Shown in pieces: positions 16,043 to 24,052 of a DNA stretch of 52,397 nucleotides (its first letter is position 1; each line of letters begins with the position of its first letter). The DNA is taken from contig JAFQNL010000040.1 of NCBI GenBank assembly GCA_017395935.1, forward strand, positions 1-52,397, written 5' to 3'. This DNA comes from Oscillospiraceae bacterium. GTDB lineage: Bacteria > Bacillota > Clostridia > Oscillospirales > Oscillospiraceae. The position numbers were made by a program, and so were the translations under genes. The notes under the pieces are model-generated. The model was given only the letters and a program-made list of their open reading frames with translations, had not been told where the DNA came from and did no database searches.

Positions 16043-16990
16043 TCAGTCTCCCTCAGTCTCCAGCAGCCGGCTGTCCTCCAGATCGGCCTTGAAGAGGTCC
16101 ACCTTTCGGGGAGAGAGCTTGTCATACCATTTATAATAGCAGATCCCCCGGCTCACATTCATGCAGCTGGTGTACTGGGTGTAGTCCCATTCTCCCTCCG
16201 GGCTCCGGACGCTGCCCATGGGCAGGGAGCAGGCGGCCAGCAGATGGAACATATGGCTCACCCGCCCCTCCTCCTTCTCCGGCCATCGGCTGGCCGCGGA
16301 AAAGTAGGCGGCCCGGACCAGACGGGCAGGGGAGGACAGCTCCCCCGGCAGACCAAAGCTGCCCAGACCCCGGCTCAAGGCCGTCAGCTTCAGCTGCCGG
16401 GCCAGCCGGCCCGGCCGGGGCTCTTCCGGATCCAGAGGAAGGAAGGTTCGCAGATGGGTCATCTGCCAGTCATAGTCCGGGCTGTTGGTCAGCACCCCTG
16501 CCGGCGCTTCATGGAGCCGGAGGCCGGACTCCACCGGCTCCAGTACCAGCGACCGCTCCCGGTCGGAGAGGAGAAAATGCAGCGGGGTCAGGGGGACCCG
16601 GCTGCTGAAGGGCTCCTCTGTCAGCCGGGTCCTTCGCAGCAGGGCCACCGCGTCTCCCACCGAGGCGCACTGGCCCAGCAGCCATGGAATAAGCTCAAAG
16701 GGCGCGATCTCCTCCTCCCCCTCTCCGGTGCCGTATTGGGCCCAGCCGGGAAAGTTGAGCGCGGCCACAGCAAGGCCTCCTTCGTTCATCGCCTCGTAAT
16801 ACAAGGGGCAGCCCTCCTCCTGCCGTCCCATGCCCAGAATGGCATAGTGCCGATCCAGGCTCCGGCGGCGGCAAAAGGAGATGGGGCAGTTTCGGGGCAG
16901 GATCAGGATCCGACCCTCCAGCGGCGGGGCCAGATCCATGGTCCGGCCGAAATAGTGGTCGGAGGGGGTAAGACTGATGGCGGTACACAT
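16043..16990 (-). CDS. Choloylglycine hydrolase family protein (bile salt hydrolase / penicillin V acylase-like)
   Basis: An Ntn-hydrolase of about 315 residues. The start is the ATG at 16990 because it places the nucleophilic Cys at position 2 (MCTAISLTPSDHYFGRTMDL); in-frame codons upstream are spurious. Expected active-site residues are visible: Cys2, Arg16, Asp19, Asn in NEGGLAVAALNFPGW, Asn in VLTNSPDYDW and Arg in SSPARLVRAAYFSA. GLGSFGLPGELSSPARLVRA is close to the family consensus. Members hydrolyse either conjugated bile acids or penicillin V, or other N-acyl amides; TNSP rather than TNNP leans slightly to acylase-type members but does not decide. There is no signal peptide, so it acts in the cytoplasm. 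Confidence 0.87.
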   Translation of the reverse strand: MCTAISLTPSDHYFGRTMDLAPPLEGRILILPRNCPISFCRRRSLDRHYAILGMGRQEEGCPLYYEAMNEGGLAVAALNFPGWAQYGTGEGEEEIAPFELIPWLLGQCASVGDAVALLRRTRLTEEPFSSRVPLTPLHFLLSDRERSLVLEPVESGLRLHEAPAGVLTNSPDYDWQMTHLRTFLPLDPEEPRPGRLARQLKLTALSRGLGSFGLPGELSSPARLVRAAYFSAASRWPEKEEGRVSHMFHLLAACSLPMGSVRSPEGEWDYTQYTSCMNVSRGICYYKWYDKLSPRKVDLFKADLEDSRLLETEGD

Positions 16991-17077
16991 GAAGGGTACG
17001 TCTCCTTTTCTGGAATAGATCTGGCCAGCAGTATACCCCGCGTTCCCCTGCGAGAGCAAGGGAAGTCTGTCGTCCGG

Positions 17078-17332
17078 TCAGTCCGGGTGATATTTTTTCC
17101 GGGTGGCAAGACCGCCCCGGATATGGCGCTGGGCCTTGTTTTCCTCCAGAATGGGCAGTACCTGCAGGTAGAGTCCCCGGTCAATCCGGGGCAGATGGGT
17201 CTGCAAGTCCTTGTGGACGGTACTCTTGGAGATACCGAAGGCGGCAGCAGCCGAGCGGACGGTGGCCCGATGCTCTACCATGTACTCTCCCAGCCGGACG
17301 GCCCGCTGCTCAGGATCTCCCTTCATACCCAT
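17078..17332 (-). CDS. spoIIID: Sporulation transcriptional regulator SpoIIID
   Basis: An 84-residue DNA-binding protein that adjusts mother-cell gene expression between sigma-E and sigma-K. The fold is recognisable: RAVRLGEYMVEHRATVRSAA, then the helix-turn-helix AAFGISKSTVHKDLQTHLP (about 35-53), and the C-terminal basic segment IRGGLATRKKYHPD that contacts DNA. It is near-colinear with B. subtilis SpoIIID as I recall it. It is about 150 bp from the small acidic gene to its right, with a terminator in between, and is read leftward toward the hydrolase gene. Confidence 0.93.
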   Translation of the reverse strand: MGMKGDPEQRAVRLGEYMVEHRATVRSAAAAFGISKSTVHKDLQTHLPRIDRGLYLQVLPILEENKAQRHIRGGLATRKKYHPD

Positions 17333-17417
17333 TCCTCCCTGTTTTTCTAATCGGTAGAGGATATGAGGCCGAGGGCCGGTCTATGACCGGCTGCCGGGCA
17401 GGGCCCGGGGGAGAGAG

Positions 17418-17453
17418 AAAAAAACCGCCGGTCCCCCTTCCGGAGGCCGGCAG
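17418..17453 (-). terminator. Terminator after the 76-residue gene
   Basis: On the minus strand a 13-bp stem (17453-17442 with 17437-17425, loop GGAA, one mismatch and G-U pairs) is followed by T7 (17424-17418). Confidence 0.85.
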
Positions 17454-17484
17454 CTTCTCTCTGTTTTCCGTTTTATGGGTTCTC

Positions 17485-17715
17485 TTACAGCTCGTCCAGC
17501 AGCTCCATGACCTCGTCGGCCATGTCTTCCAACTCCTCGTGGCACTGGGCCCAGTCCTCATAGGCCTCGCTGGTCATGCTCCGGGGCTCCTTTTCGTCCA
17601 GCTGGGCGATCCGCTGCTTCAGCAGCTTCAGATAGGCCAGCAGACCGTCCCGGTCCAGCTCCTTCAGGTCGGGTTCCTGAGGCAGAAAGGCGCCGAAGTC
17701 GATGATCTTTGCCAT
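17485..17715 (-). CDS. Small acidic protein of unknown function
   Basis: A 76-residue protein beginning MAKIIDFGAFLPQEPDLKEL. About a quarter of its residues are Asp or Glu, and the sequence is almost entirely helical, with two amphipathic helices (about 18-42 and 47-76) that could form a coiled hairpin. It contains no cysteine pair, membrane segment or recognisable motif. GAGGAGG is placed well before the ATG, and the gene ends at its own terminator, so I consider it real. I do not recognise the family and no function is proposed. Confidence 0.72.
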   Translation of the reverse strand: MAKIIDFGAFLPQEPDLKELDRDGLLAYLKLLKQRIAQLDEKEPRSMTSEAYEDWAQCHEELEDMADEVMELLDEL

Positions 17716-17801
17716 GGTGGGTCTCCTCCTCGGTAAGGTAGTCTGTGCTCAGTATAGCAGAAAAAGGGCCGGCAGGGAAGACGGGAAGGGCGGGCCGGCA
17801 A

Positions 17802-17828
17802 AAAGCCCCGGCCTGCTGCCGGGGCTTT
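17802..17828 (-). terminator. Terminator of the nine-gene catabolic operon
   Basis: AAAGCCCCGG (17802-17811) pairs with CCGGGGCTTT (17819-17828), followed on the minus strand by TTGCC; it is symmetrical and may work in both directions. Confidence 0.85.
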
Positions 17829-17841
17829 CCGATTGGCTTGT

Positions 17842-18633
17842 TTACCAGGCGCCCTGATACTGGAGGGTGACGCTGGAATTTTCCGCGCCCATCTTCATGG
17901 AGGTGGGGATATCGTTGCCCAGCATAATGCCCCGGAGGAAGCCGGCAATAAAGCTGTCACCGGCGCCCATGGTGTCTACCACCTGGCAGGGGATAATGCC
18001 AAAGCGATGGAACTGCTGGCCGTCGTAGCAGACGCTACCGTTGATGCCCAGCGTGGTAATTACCATCTTGGGGCCCCGGGCATGCTGCTTCTTCATGAAG
18101 GCCATCAGCTCCTCGTCCACCTCGGCGTCTCCCCAGCTGAAGAAGGCATAGTCCACATAGGGCATGGCCTGCTCCACCACGGGGTGGTTGGGCTGGTCGG
18201 AGAAGTCAAAGGCGATGGGGGTGCCCATGGCGTGGAGCCGGGGCAGGTCGGGATGGATCTCGCCCCAGATACCGGAGATAATAATATCATGGCTGGCCAG
18301 GAAGTCGAAGTCCTCTTCCCGGAGCTTATAGTGGTCCATGACGCCGCCCTCATAGGCGCTGAAGATACGCTCGCCGTCCCGGACGATGACCTTGGTAATG
18401 GCGGTAGAGCCGTCCACCACCTGAACATGGCTCACGTCAATGCCCCGGTCACGGAGCATTTTCAGCATGATTTCACCATACTTATCGGTGCCGACTACGC
18501 CGGAATAGGAGACCTCTTCGCCCAGACGGCGGAGGTAAACAGATACGTTAAGAGGGTTGCCGCCGCCATAGACCTGGCCCAGCTCCTCATAAACGTCCAT
18601 ACAGTTGTCGCCAACAGTTGCAAAACGGATCAT
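17842..18633 (-). CDS. PfkB-family sugar kinase resembling fructoselysine 6-kinase (FrlD)
   Basis: A 263-residue ribokinase-fold kinase. The ATG at 18633 has GAGGAGG upstream. The catalytic motif DTMGAGDSFIAGFLRG (near the C-terminus) contains the base Asp and anion hole. From memory it resembles E. coli FrlD along its length: ATVGDNCMDVY, YGGGNPLNVSVYLRRLG, GIDVSHVQ, EGVMDHY, IWGEIHPDLPRLHAMGTPIA, FDFSD, and the final QYQGAW. FrlD phosphorylates fructoselysine at C6 for later deglycation by FrlB. No FrlB-like SIS-domain deglycase is in this window, so the true substrate may be another ketosamine or ketose. It is the last gene of the nine-gene operon. Confidence 0.82.
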   Translation of the reverse strand: MIRFATVGDNCMDVYEELGQVYGGGNPLNVSVYLRRLGEEVSYSGVVGTDKYGEIMLKMLRDRGIDVSHVQVVDGSTAITKVIVRDGERIFSAYEGGVMDHYKLREEDFDFLASHDIIISGIWGEIHPDLPRLHAMGTPIAFDFSDQPNHPVVEQAMPYVDYAFFSWGDAEVDEELMAFMKKQHARGPKMVITTLGINGSVCYDGQQFHRFGIIPCQVVDTMGAGDSFIAGFLRGIMLGNDIPTSMKMGAENSSVTLQYQGAW

Positions 18634-18727
18634 TGGAATATGCCTCCTCATTGATTTGCCAACGGCCCGAAGGCCGGGGTCAAACAGGTGGATAGAACAG
18701 ACCGGTTCTCCCTCTCCGCCGGGGGGT

Positions 18728-18755
18728 GGGCTGCCGGGACTTCACCCGGCAGCCC
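18728..18755. other. Perfect hairpin between yjbQ and the kinase gene
   Basis: GGGCTGCCGGG (18728-18738) pairs with CCCGGCAGCCC (18745-18755), loop of 6. No T tract follows, so it is more likely an mRNA-stability or processing element than a terminator. Confidence 0.6.
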
Positions 18756-18777
18756 CGCGAAGAAAGGAGTTGATCAT

Positions 18778-19206
18778 TCATTCCCCCTGAACGATCACAT
18801 TGATAGTACGATGGGCCGGACCGTCAAACTCACAGAAGTAGATCTCCTGAGCGCCGCCGCAGAGGATCTTGCCGTCCACAATGGGGAAATGGCAGTGGTT
18901 GCCGGTGAGATGGGCTTTCAGATGGCCGGTGGGATTGCCGGCGGTGGAGCCGTAGTCCCGGAGCATACGGGCATGGGCATAGGGATGATCCTCGGGGACC
19001 AGCCGCTCCAGAAACTCAGCGATATCGCTCTCCAGACACTCCAGCGCCTCGTTGACGGTGACGCCAGTGGTGGTGTGCTTGGTAATAACGGTGATCATAC
19101 CGTTCTTGATGCCGCTCTCGGCGGCGATCCGGCGGACGTCCTCGGTAATCAGAATGAACTGATTATAGGTCTTGGTCCGCATGGAAATGGAATCTACATA
19201 CATCAT
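18778..19206 (-). CDS. YjbQ / UPF0047 family protein
   Basis: A 142-residue protein of the YjbQ fold, members of which form trimers and show weak thiamine-phosphate-synthase activity in vitro; the physiological role is unknown. Signatures are ITKHTTTGVTVNEALECLES with conserved His and Glu, HGN-like HLTGNHCHFPIVDGKILCGG, and the C-terminal IYFCEFDGPAHRT. The usual LGTWQ turn reads CGGAQ here. AAGGAGG sits upstream of tandem ATG codons. It lies 15 bp after the amidohydrolase gene and is surely cotranscribed. In this context it may act on a sugar or its adduct, but that is inference. Confidence 0.88.
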   Translation of the reverse strand: MMYVDSISMRTKTYNQFILITEDVRRIAAESGIKNGMITVITKHTTTGVTVNEALECLESDIAEFLERLVPEDHPYAHARMLRDYGSTAGNPTGHLKAHLTGNHCHFPIVDGKILCGGAQEIYFCEFDGPAHRTINVIVQGE

Positions 19207-19221
19207 GGCCTTTTTCCCTCC

Positions 19222-20076
19222 TTAGTCCAGTCCGCCCAGGAACTCAATGGCATTCTGGCCCTTGATCAGCTCCAGAGTGCTCTCCCGGAAGCCCAGCTTG
19301 CCGATGACCTCGGCCATACGGATCTGCTCAAAGCGGGGATTGCTGCTGCCGAACATGACCTGATGGCGCAGAGACCGGTCGATCCAGGTACGGGGCACGT
19401 CCACCGTCAGCATCTGGGTCAGGAACTCACGGGCGCAGTCGAAGTAGAGGGCGCCGATATCGGTATAGACGTTGGGGAACTTGAGCATGAGCATTGCAGT
19501 CTCCCGGCACCAGGGCCAGCCGAACTGTCCCAGGCAAATACGCAGGTTGGGACGGGAGGCGGCCAGCTCCTCGAAGGTATCGGGACGGCAGTACTTGGTC
19601 AGAGTATTGGGCTCCCAGGACAGGCCGCTGTGGAAGATAATGGGCTTATTATACTTTTCGCAGATATCATACAGGGGCTGGGCCACGGCGTCGTTGGGAT
19701 AGAAATGGAGCCGGCCGGGATGGAGATAGAGGCCCTTGAGCTTGAGCTGAGTGAAGGCGTGCTCCAGCTTCTCGGCGGCCTTGGGGTCAAAGGGGTCCAC
19801 GCTGGCAAAGCCAATAAACTTATCCGGAGCCAGCTCCACCAGCTTGGCGATCTCCTCATTGGAGACCAGAGTAATCCCGTTCTGCTGGGTATTGTAGTCC
19901 TGTGGCAGAAGGGTCAGTTTGTCCAGACCGGCGCAGCGCATCTGGTTAAAGATATGCTCCAGAGCGGCGGTACCGTTTTTATGAATATCCAGCGTCTCGT
20001 GCCGGAGCTCTTCCATGGCCTCGTCCTCGTTGATGGGCTCATAGAAGGCGGGGAAAACATGAATATCAATGAACAT
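19222..20076 (-). CDS. Amidohydrolase-superfamily (COG2159-like) protein with altered active site
   Basis: A 284-residue TIM-barrel protein. Overall layout fits amidohydrolase family 2: MFIDIHVFP at strand 1, PIIFHSGLSWEPNT at strand 5, FPNVYTDIGALYFD, and RHQVMFGSSNPRF at strand 8. Several ligands that are normally conserved are changed by my eye alignment. HxH is HxF (IDIHVF), the LxH of strand 6 is LGQFGWPW (Gln), and the final GSD/GTD-x-P is GSSNP (Ser for Asp). His in FHSG is kept. The protein may have lost metal chemistry, bind metal differently or catalyse a new reaction. It is seventh in the operon, 138 bp after frlC-like and 15 bp before yjbQ. Confidence 0.8.
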   Translation of the reverse strand: MFIDIHVFPAFYEPINEDEAMEELRHETLDIHKNGTAALEHIFNQMRCAGLDKLTLLPQDYNTQQNGITLVSNEEIAKLVELAPDKFIGFASVDPFDPKAAEKLEHAFTQLKLKGLYLHPGRLHFYPNDAVAQPLYDICEKYNKPIIFHSGLSWEPNTLTKYCRPDTFEELAASRPNLRICLGQFGWPWCRETAMLMLKFPNVYTDIGALYFDCAREFLTQMLTVDVPRTWIDRSLRHQVMFGSSNPRFEQIRMAEVIGKLGFRESTLELIKGQNAIEFLGGLD

Positions 20077-20112
20077 GGGGGGATCATCCTTTCCGGTTCA
20101 GAATCGGTCTTA

Positions 20113-20198
20113 AATTGGTATGGTTTGAAAAATGGGATCAGACCAATTCCGGTGCCATAAAAGCAGTTCAGGCAGAGAGCCCCGAAGGGCCCTCTGCC
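20113..20198. other. Inverted repeat and hairpin between frlC-like gene and amidohydrolase gene
   Basis: AATTGGT (20113-20119) and ACCAATT (20142-20148) form a 7-bp inverted repeat 22 bp apart; CAGACCAAT inside it recurs near 24866. A second hairpin (arms about 20171-20182 and 20186-20198, loop CGAA) follows. Either could tune expression of the downstream three genes; neither has a T tract. Confidence 0.45.
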
Positions 20199-20214
20199 GG
20201 GAGAATACTGTCGA

Positions 20215-21045
20215 TCAATAGCCGACTTCAGCCATCATGGCGCGGACATTGTCGATGGCCCGCTTGGCATACATACGGGGCTCATTGATGTAGCCCAGCA
20301 CCAGCTCGATGGTGGCGGTCTTGTCATAGCCGCAGCGCTTCATCTCGTAGAGCATCTCCTTCAGGGGCATTGCGCCCTCGCCGGGCATGATGTGGCTGTC
20401 AGTGCCCTGCTCGCCGTCGATGATGTGGAAGTGATCCATCTTGTCGCCGCACTTGGTGATGTAGGCTGCGATGCTCTCATGCTGCACGAAGGGAGGCACC
20501 ACGTCGCACATACCCACGATCCAGGGGTTGTCCACTCTCTTGAACAGCTCCACCAGGTCGTTGGCGCGGGTGAAGAAGTTGGACTCATAGGGGGTCAGGG
20601 TCTCGACGGTGACCTTCACGCCCACCTTGGCGGCGTGATCGCCCAGCTCCTGCATGGTCTTGATCAGGCGGGGCCACAGCTCGTCGTAGGTAGCCAGATA
20701 GCCGCCGTTGGCGGGGCTGGTCAGCATGTACTCAGCGCCCATCTCCTTGGCCATATCCAGAGAGAGCTTCAGATACTCCACGGCGTCCTGACGCTGGGCC
20801 TCGGAGCCGATCATGTAGTTATAAGGATAGCCATTATGCTCGGGAGTGAAGCCGAGAACGGGCATCTCATACTTGTCGATCAGGCGCTTAACCTCGTTAA
20901 TATCGCCGGCCTTCAGATCGGGGGCGTAAGCGTGAGGACGGCCGCCCCACAGTTCGACGTAATCATAGCCAAATTCCTTGGCGTCCTGGAATACATGTTC
21001 CAGAGGGTTACGCTGGTAACCAGAAGTAAACATACCAATTTTCAT
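20215..21045 (-). CDS. Sugar isomerase/epimerase resembling fructoselysine 3-epimerase (FrlC)
   Basis: A 276-residue xylose-isomerase-like TIM barrel. The ATG at 21045 has AAAAAAGGAG upstream; codons before it are spurious. From memory it is strikingly similar to E. coli FrlC: MKIGMFTSGYQRNPLEHVF, DYVELWGGRPHAYAPDLKAG, GYPYNYMIG, DMAKEMGAEY, and the C-terminal YINEPRMYAKRAIDNVRA. The four metal-binding residues expected in this fold are in VETLTP (Glu), MCDVVP (Asp), HFHIID (His) and ATIELV (Glu). FrlC interconverts fructoselysine and psicoselysine at C3. It sits in the second half of the operon with an FrlD-like kinase, which supports action on a ketosamine. Confidence 0.86.
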   Translation of the reverse strand: MKIGMFTSGYQRNPLEHVFQDAKEFGYDYVELWGGRPHAYAPDLKAGDINEVKRLIDKYEMPVLGFTPEHNGYPYNYMIGSEAQRQDAVEYLKLSLDMAKEMGAEYMLTSPANGGYLATYDELWPRLIKTMQELGDHAAKVGVKVTVETLTPYESNFFTRANDLVELFKRVDNPWIVGMCDVVPPFVQHESIAAYITKCGDKMDHFHIIDGEQGTDSHIMPGEGAMPLKEMLYEMKRCGYDKTATIELVLGYINEPRMYAKRAIDNVRAMMAEVGY

Positions 21046-21169
21046 ACAAGACACTCCTTTTTTCATTTCGCGTTTTTCGCTTGGGGGATTGGGTCCTTTC
21101 GGTCGGAGACCTTTGGGACAGGGACTATCGTTATTGCCAGTGGCAACAAGTGACGCTATGATTTCCCGC

Positions 21170-21820
21170 TCAGGGCTGGCCGTAGTAGCCCCGGGGAGCA
21201 TCCTCGGCGGCAATCTGCTCTTCCGTCAGAACGGGGATGGGCCGGCCCACGGCCAGCGCCTTCAGGTAGACCTCGCAGCTCTCCTCCAGATAGACCACGG
21301 CAGCCAGCGCCTGATCCATATTCCGGCCGTAGGCGATAACGCCATGATGCTTGAGGATGACGGCCAGAGCCCGGCCGGCGTGTTCTACGGTGGCAATTCC
21401 CATACCCTCGTCGCTGCTGATGGTAAAGGGGGCCACCCGGACGGTATGTTTGATCTCGTCCACCATGGTGGTGGAGATGACCGGCAGCTCATCGGCCACC
21501 AGACTCAGGGCGATAGCGGCAGGCTGATGGGTATGCAGAACCACATTCATCTCCGGCATCTCCCGGAGGATATAGAGGATGGCCTTCCAGTCACTGGTGG
21601 GACGGCGGAAGCCCTCTACGGTATTGCCCTGCATATCAATCAGGACGATATCCTCGGGGACCATATTCTCATAGCCCATGGCCGAGGGGGTGACCAGCAC
21701 ATTGCCGCAAGGCATTCTCATACTCACATTGCCGCCGGAGAGCTTGACCAGACCCATTTTTTCCATGGTCCGGGCGGTATCAATGAGCATCTGACGTTCT
21801 TTCTCATACAGCACGGTCAT
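21170..21820 (-). CDS. Class II aldolase/adducin family protein (AraD/FucA-like)
   Basis: A 216-residue zinc aldolase or epimerase. ATG 21820 has AGGAG close upstream and overlaps the end of the preceding gene by 17 bp, so translation is coupled. Family features: LVKLSGGNVSMRM (phosphate-binding loop), RRPTSDWKAILYI with Asp where FucA has Glu and AraD has Asp, VVLHTHQPAA with two zinc-binding histidines, and AVILKHHGVIAYGRNM with a third. These suggest cleavage or 4-epimerisation of a ketose phosphate, giving DHAP or an aldehyde. The context with an FGGY kinase and an Rpe-like epimerase supports a ketose-phosphate substrate. Confidence 0.87.
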   Translation of the reverse strand: MTVLYEKERQMLIDTARTMEKMGLVKLSGGNVSMRMPCGNVLVTPSAMGYENMVPEDIVLIDMQGNTVEGFRRPTSDWKAILYILREMPEMNVVLHTHQPAAIALSLVADELPVISTTMVDEIKHTVRVAPFTISSDEGMGIATVEHAGRALAVILKHHGVIAYGRNMDQALAAVVYLEESCEVYLKALAVGRPIPVLTEEQIAAEDAPRGYYGQP

Positions 21821-22475
21821 CACGCTCCTGTTCATACTTTCTGCCCAGAGCCAGCAGACGGCGGTAAGCGGCGCTGGGATCCTCGGCCTTAAAGACGGCC
21901 CGGCCCTGAACGATGGCGTCGGCGCCGGCGTCGATAACCGATTTGAGGTTGGACTCGTTGACCCCTCCGTCCACCCAGATGGTCACATGGTCGGGCAGCA
22001 TTGCCCGGGCCTGCTCCACCTTCTTCAAAATACCCGGCCGGAAGGGCAGCCCCTCGGCGTCGGCTTCCACCGAGACAAAGAGGACGCAGTCCAGCTGGTC
22101 AATATAGGGTTCCAGATAGGCCACCGGCGTCTTGATATTCAGGGCCAGACCGGCCTTTTTGCCATACTGATGGACGGTGGAGAGGAAAAGGCTGGGAAAG
22201 GGCAGCGTCTCCACATGGGCCACAATCTGCTCCACGCCGCACCGGCAGAGGGGCTCGACATAGTCCATGGGGTTAAGCACCTCCAGATGGGCATCCAGCG
22301 GGATCTCCGTGGCCTGAGCCAGAGGCTGGATAAAGTCCATGCCAAAGCTGATACCCCGGACGAAGTTTCCGTCGTCCACGTCCAGATGCAGATGTTCAAA
22401 GTCCTGACACTGGCGCAGTACGCCGCGCACATCCAGCAGATCGGCGGAATAGAGGGAGGGACTGATGGTAAACAT
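21804..22475 (-). CDS. Ribulose-phosphate 3-epimerase family protein (AlsE/SgcE-like)
   Basis: A 223-residue TIM barrel of the Rpe family; the ATG at 22475 has AAGGAG nearby. Strand-end residues expected for metal and catalysis are seen: SPSLYSAD at the N-terminus, HLHLDVDDGNFV (the classic HxDxMDG has DDG here), AHVET, and WVDGGVNESN. The altered DDG and low similarity to housekeeping Rpe suggest it acts on a hexulose or other ketose phosphate, as AlsE does on allulose 6-phosphate. Its 3' end overlaps the aldolase start. It is fourth in the operon, 10 bp after the FGGY kinase. Confidence 0.84.
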   Translation of the reverse strand: MFTISPSLYSADLLDVRGVLRQCQDFEHLHLDVDDGNFVRGISFGMDFIQPLAQATEIPLDAHLEVLNPMDYVEPLCRCGVEQIVAHVETLPFPSLFLSTVHQYGKKAGLALNIKTPVAYLEPYIDQLDCVLFVSVEADAEGLPFRPGILKKVEQARAMLPDHVTIWVDGGVNESNLKSVIDAGADAIVQGRAVFKAEDPSAAYRRLLALGRKYEQERDDRAV

Positions 22476-22485
22476 GGTATTCTCC

Positions 22486-23997
22486 TTACAGATGCTCCGC
22501 CAGCAGATCCACCGCCTGCAGGGCGGCTTCATAGCGGGCCAGCTTCTTCTTGTAGATATCGGCATATTCCGGTCTGGGGGTATAGACCTTGCCCAGCTGG
22601 ACCATCGACTGTGCCGCCTCTTCCAGATCCTTGAACAGGCCGCAGGCCACGCCGGCACCCATGGCGGCGCCCTTGGCGCCGGGCTCGGTACCATTCAGGG
22701 TCTCGATGGAAATCTGGAGGGCGTCGGCCATCATCTGGCTCCAGACGGGGCTGTTGGTGACGCCGCCGGAGAGCCGGGCGCAGGAGTAGGAGTCCATGGG
22801 CCGGTTGAGATTGTTCACATGATGGCAGCTGGAGAAGACTACGCCCTCATAGACTGCCCGTAGCAGAGCGGCCCGGTCGTCCATGGAGGAGATATTCAGG
22901 AAGGCGCCTCTGGCGTCGGGGTGGGTGGCGCTGCCAAAGAGGTAGGGGACGAAGATAACGCTGCTGTCCTCGGGGCTGATGGACTCTACCAGACGGTTGC
23001 ACTCGTCATACAGCTCGCTTCTGGGCATATCCGGCCGGTCGGCGGCCACCAGATTGTTCAGGAACCAGTTGAAGTTGCTGGCCGAGGTGGGGGTGGAGTC
23101 CTCCATAATATAGTAGCCGGGGAGGTAGCTGAGGGTGGCGGTATTTTCCTTCTTGTCGATATCGTTGGGGGTGCTGTCGCTGAGGAACTCATTAATGCTC
23201 CAGGTGCCGGCGATCAGGCAGAGCATATCCGGGGAGAGGATACCGCTGGCCAGCGCGTTGGCGTCGATATCGAAGTAGCCGGCTGCCACAGGGGTGCCCG
23301 CGGCCAGACCGGTGAGGGCGGCGGCCTCTTCGGTGACCCGGCCGCTGACCTCGGTACACTCGAGAATGGGGGGCATCTTGTCATAACAGTTCTCGATCCC
23401 CAGAATCTCAAAGAGCTTGGGCTCGTACCGTCTGGTATCCAGATCTACCAGACAGCCGGCAGAGGCGTCGGTAATCTCGGTAGCGAAGACGCCGGTAAGG
23501 CGATGACGGATCAGGTCCTTGATGGAGATAATCCAGCGGGCCTGTTCCAGCACTTCCGGCTTATGATCCCGGAACCAGGGCAGCAGGGCGGCCGGCTGGG
23601 CAGACCAGGTGGTCTGGCGGGTGTAAGGGAAGAGGGCCCGGTCAATACCGCCGGCCCGGAACTTTCTGGGATATTCGCTGGCCCGGTCGTCGGTGGAGAC
23701 AACTACAGGGTAGACACACTGGCCCTTCTCGTCGGTAAAGACGATACCGCAGCCGTAGCCGGTCAGACCGATACCGGCCACTTCCTGGCCGGTAATACCT
23801 GCCTTGGCCATGGCCTCACGGATTACGGAACGGTTGGCCTGCCAGACGGCTTCGCCGTCACGCTCAGTCCAGCCGGGATGAGGCAGATCCATGGGCACCT
23901 GTGCCCGGGCGATGGCAATTTCATTGCCTTTGAGGTCGAAAATAGCGCACTTGATATCGCTTCCGCCGTTATCAATACCCATTAAGTACTTGGCCAT
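22486..23997 (-). CDS. FGGY-family carbohydrate kinase
   Basis: A 503-residue sugar kinase with two actin-like domains. The N-terminal phosphate loop is KYLMGIDNGGSDIKCAIFD; the middle has GIGLTGYGCGIVFTD and WIISIKDLIRHRLTG; the C-terminal domain carries the adenosine-binding segment LSGGVTNSPVWSQMMADALQ followed by AKGAAMGAGVACG. It resembles xylulose/L-xylulose kinases more than glycerol or gluconate kinases, but substrate cannot be read safely. AAAAGGAG precedes the ATG. It presumably phosphorylates the free ketose before the epimerase and aldolase encoded next. Confidence 0.9.
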   Translation of the reverse strand: MAKYLMGIDNGGSDIKCAIFDLKGNEIAIARAQVPMDLPHPGWTERDGEAVWQANRSVIREAMAKAGITGQEVAGIGLTGYGCGIVFTDEKGQCVYPVVVSTDDRASEYPRKFRAGGIDRALFPYTRQTTWSAQPAALLPWFRDHKPEVLEQARWIISIKDLIRHRLTGVFATEITDASAGCLVDLDTRRYEPKLFEILGIENCYDKMPPILECTEVSGRVTEEAAALTGLAAGTPVAAGYFDIDANALASGILSPDMLCLIAGTWSINEFLSDSTPNDIDKKENTATLSYLPGYYIMEDSTPTSASNFNWFLNNLVAADRPDMPRSELYDECNRLVESISPEDSSVIFVPYLFGSATHPDARGAFLNISSMDDRAALLRAVYEGVVFSSCHHVNNLNRPMDSYSCARLSGGVTNSPVWSQMMADALQISIETLNGTEPGAKGAAMGAGVACGLFKDLEEAAQSMVQLGKVYTPRPEYADIYKKKLARYEAALQAVDLLAEHL

Positions 23998-24052
23998 AAG
24001 ATACTCCTTTTATATCAGCACGAGGCGTTATTTTGTTGCTTACTTATGACGG

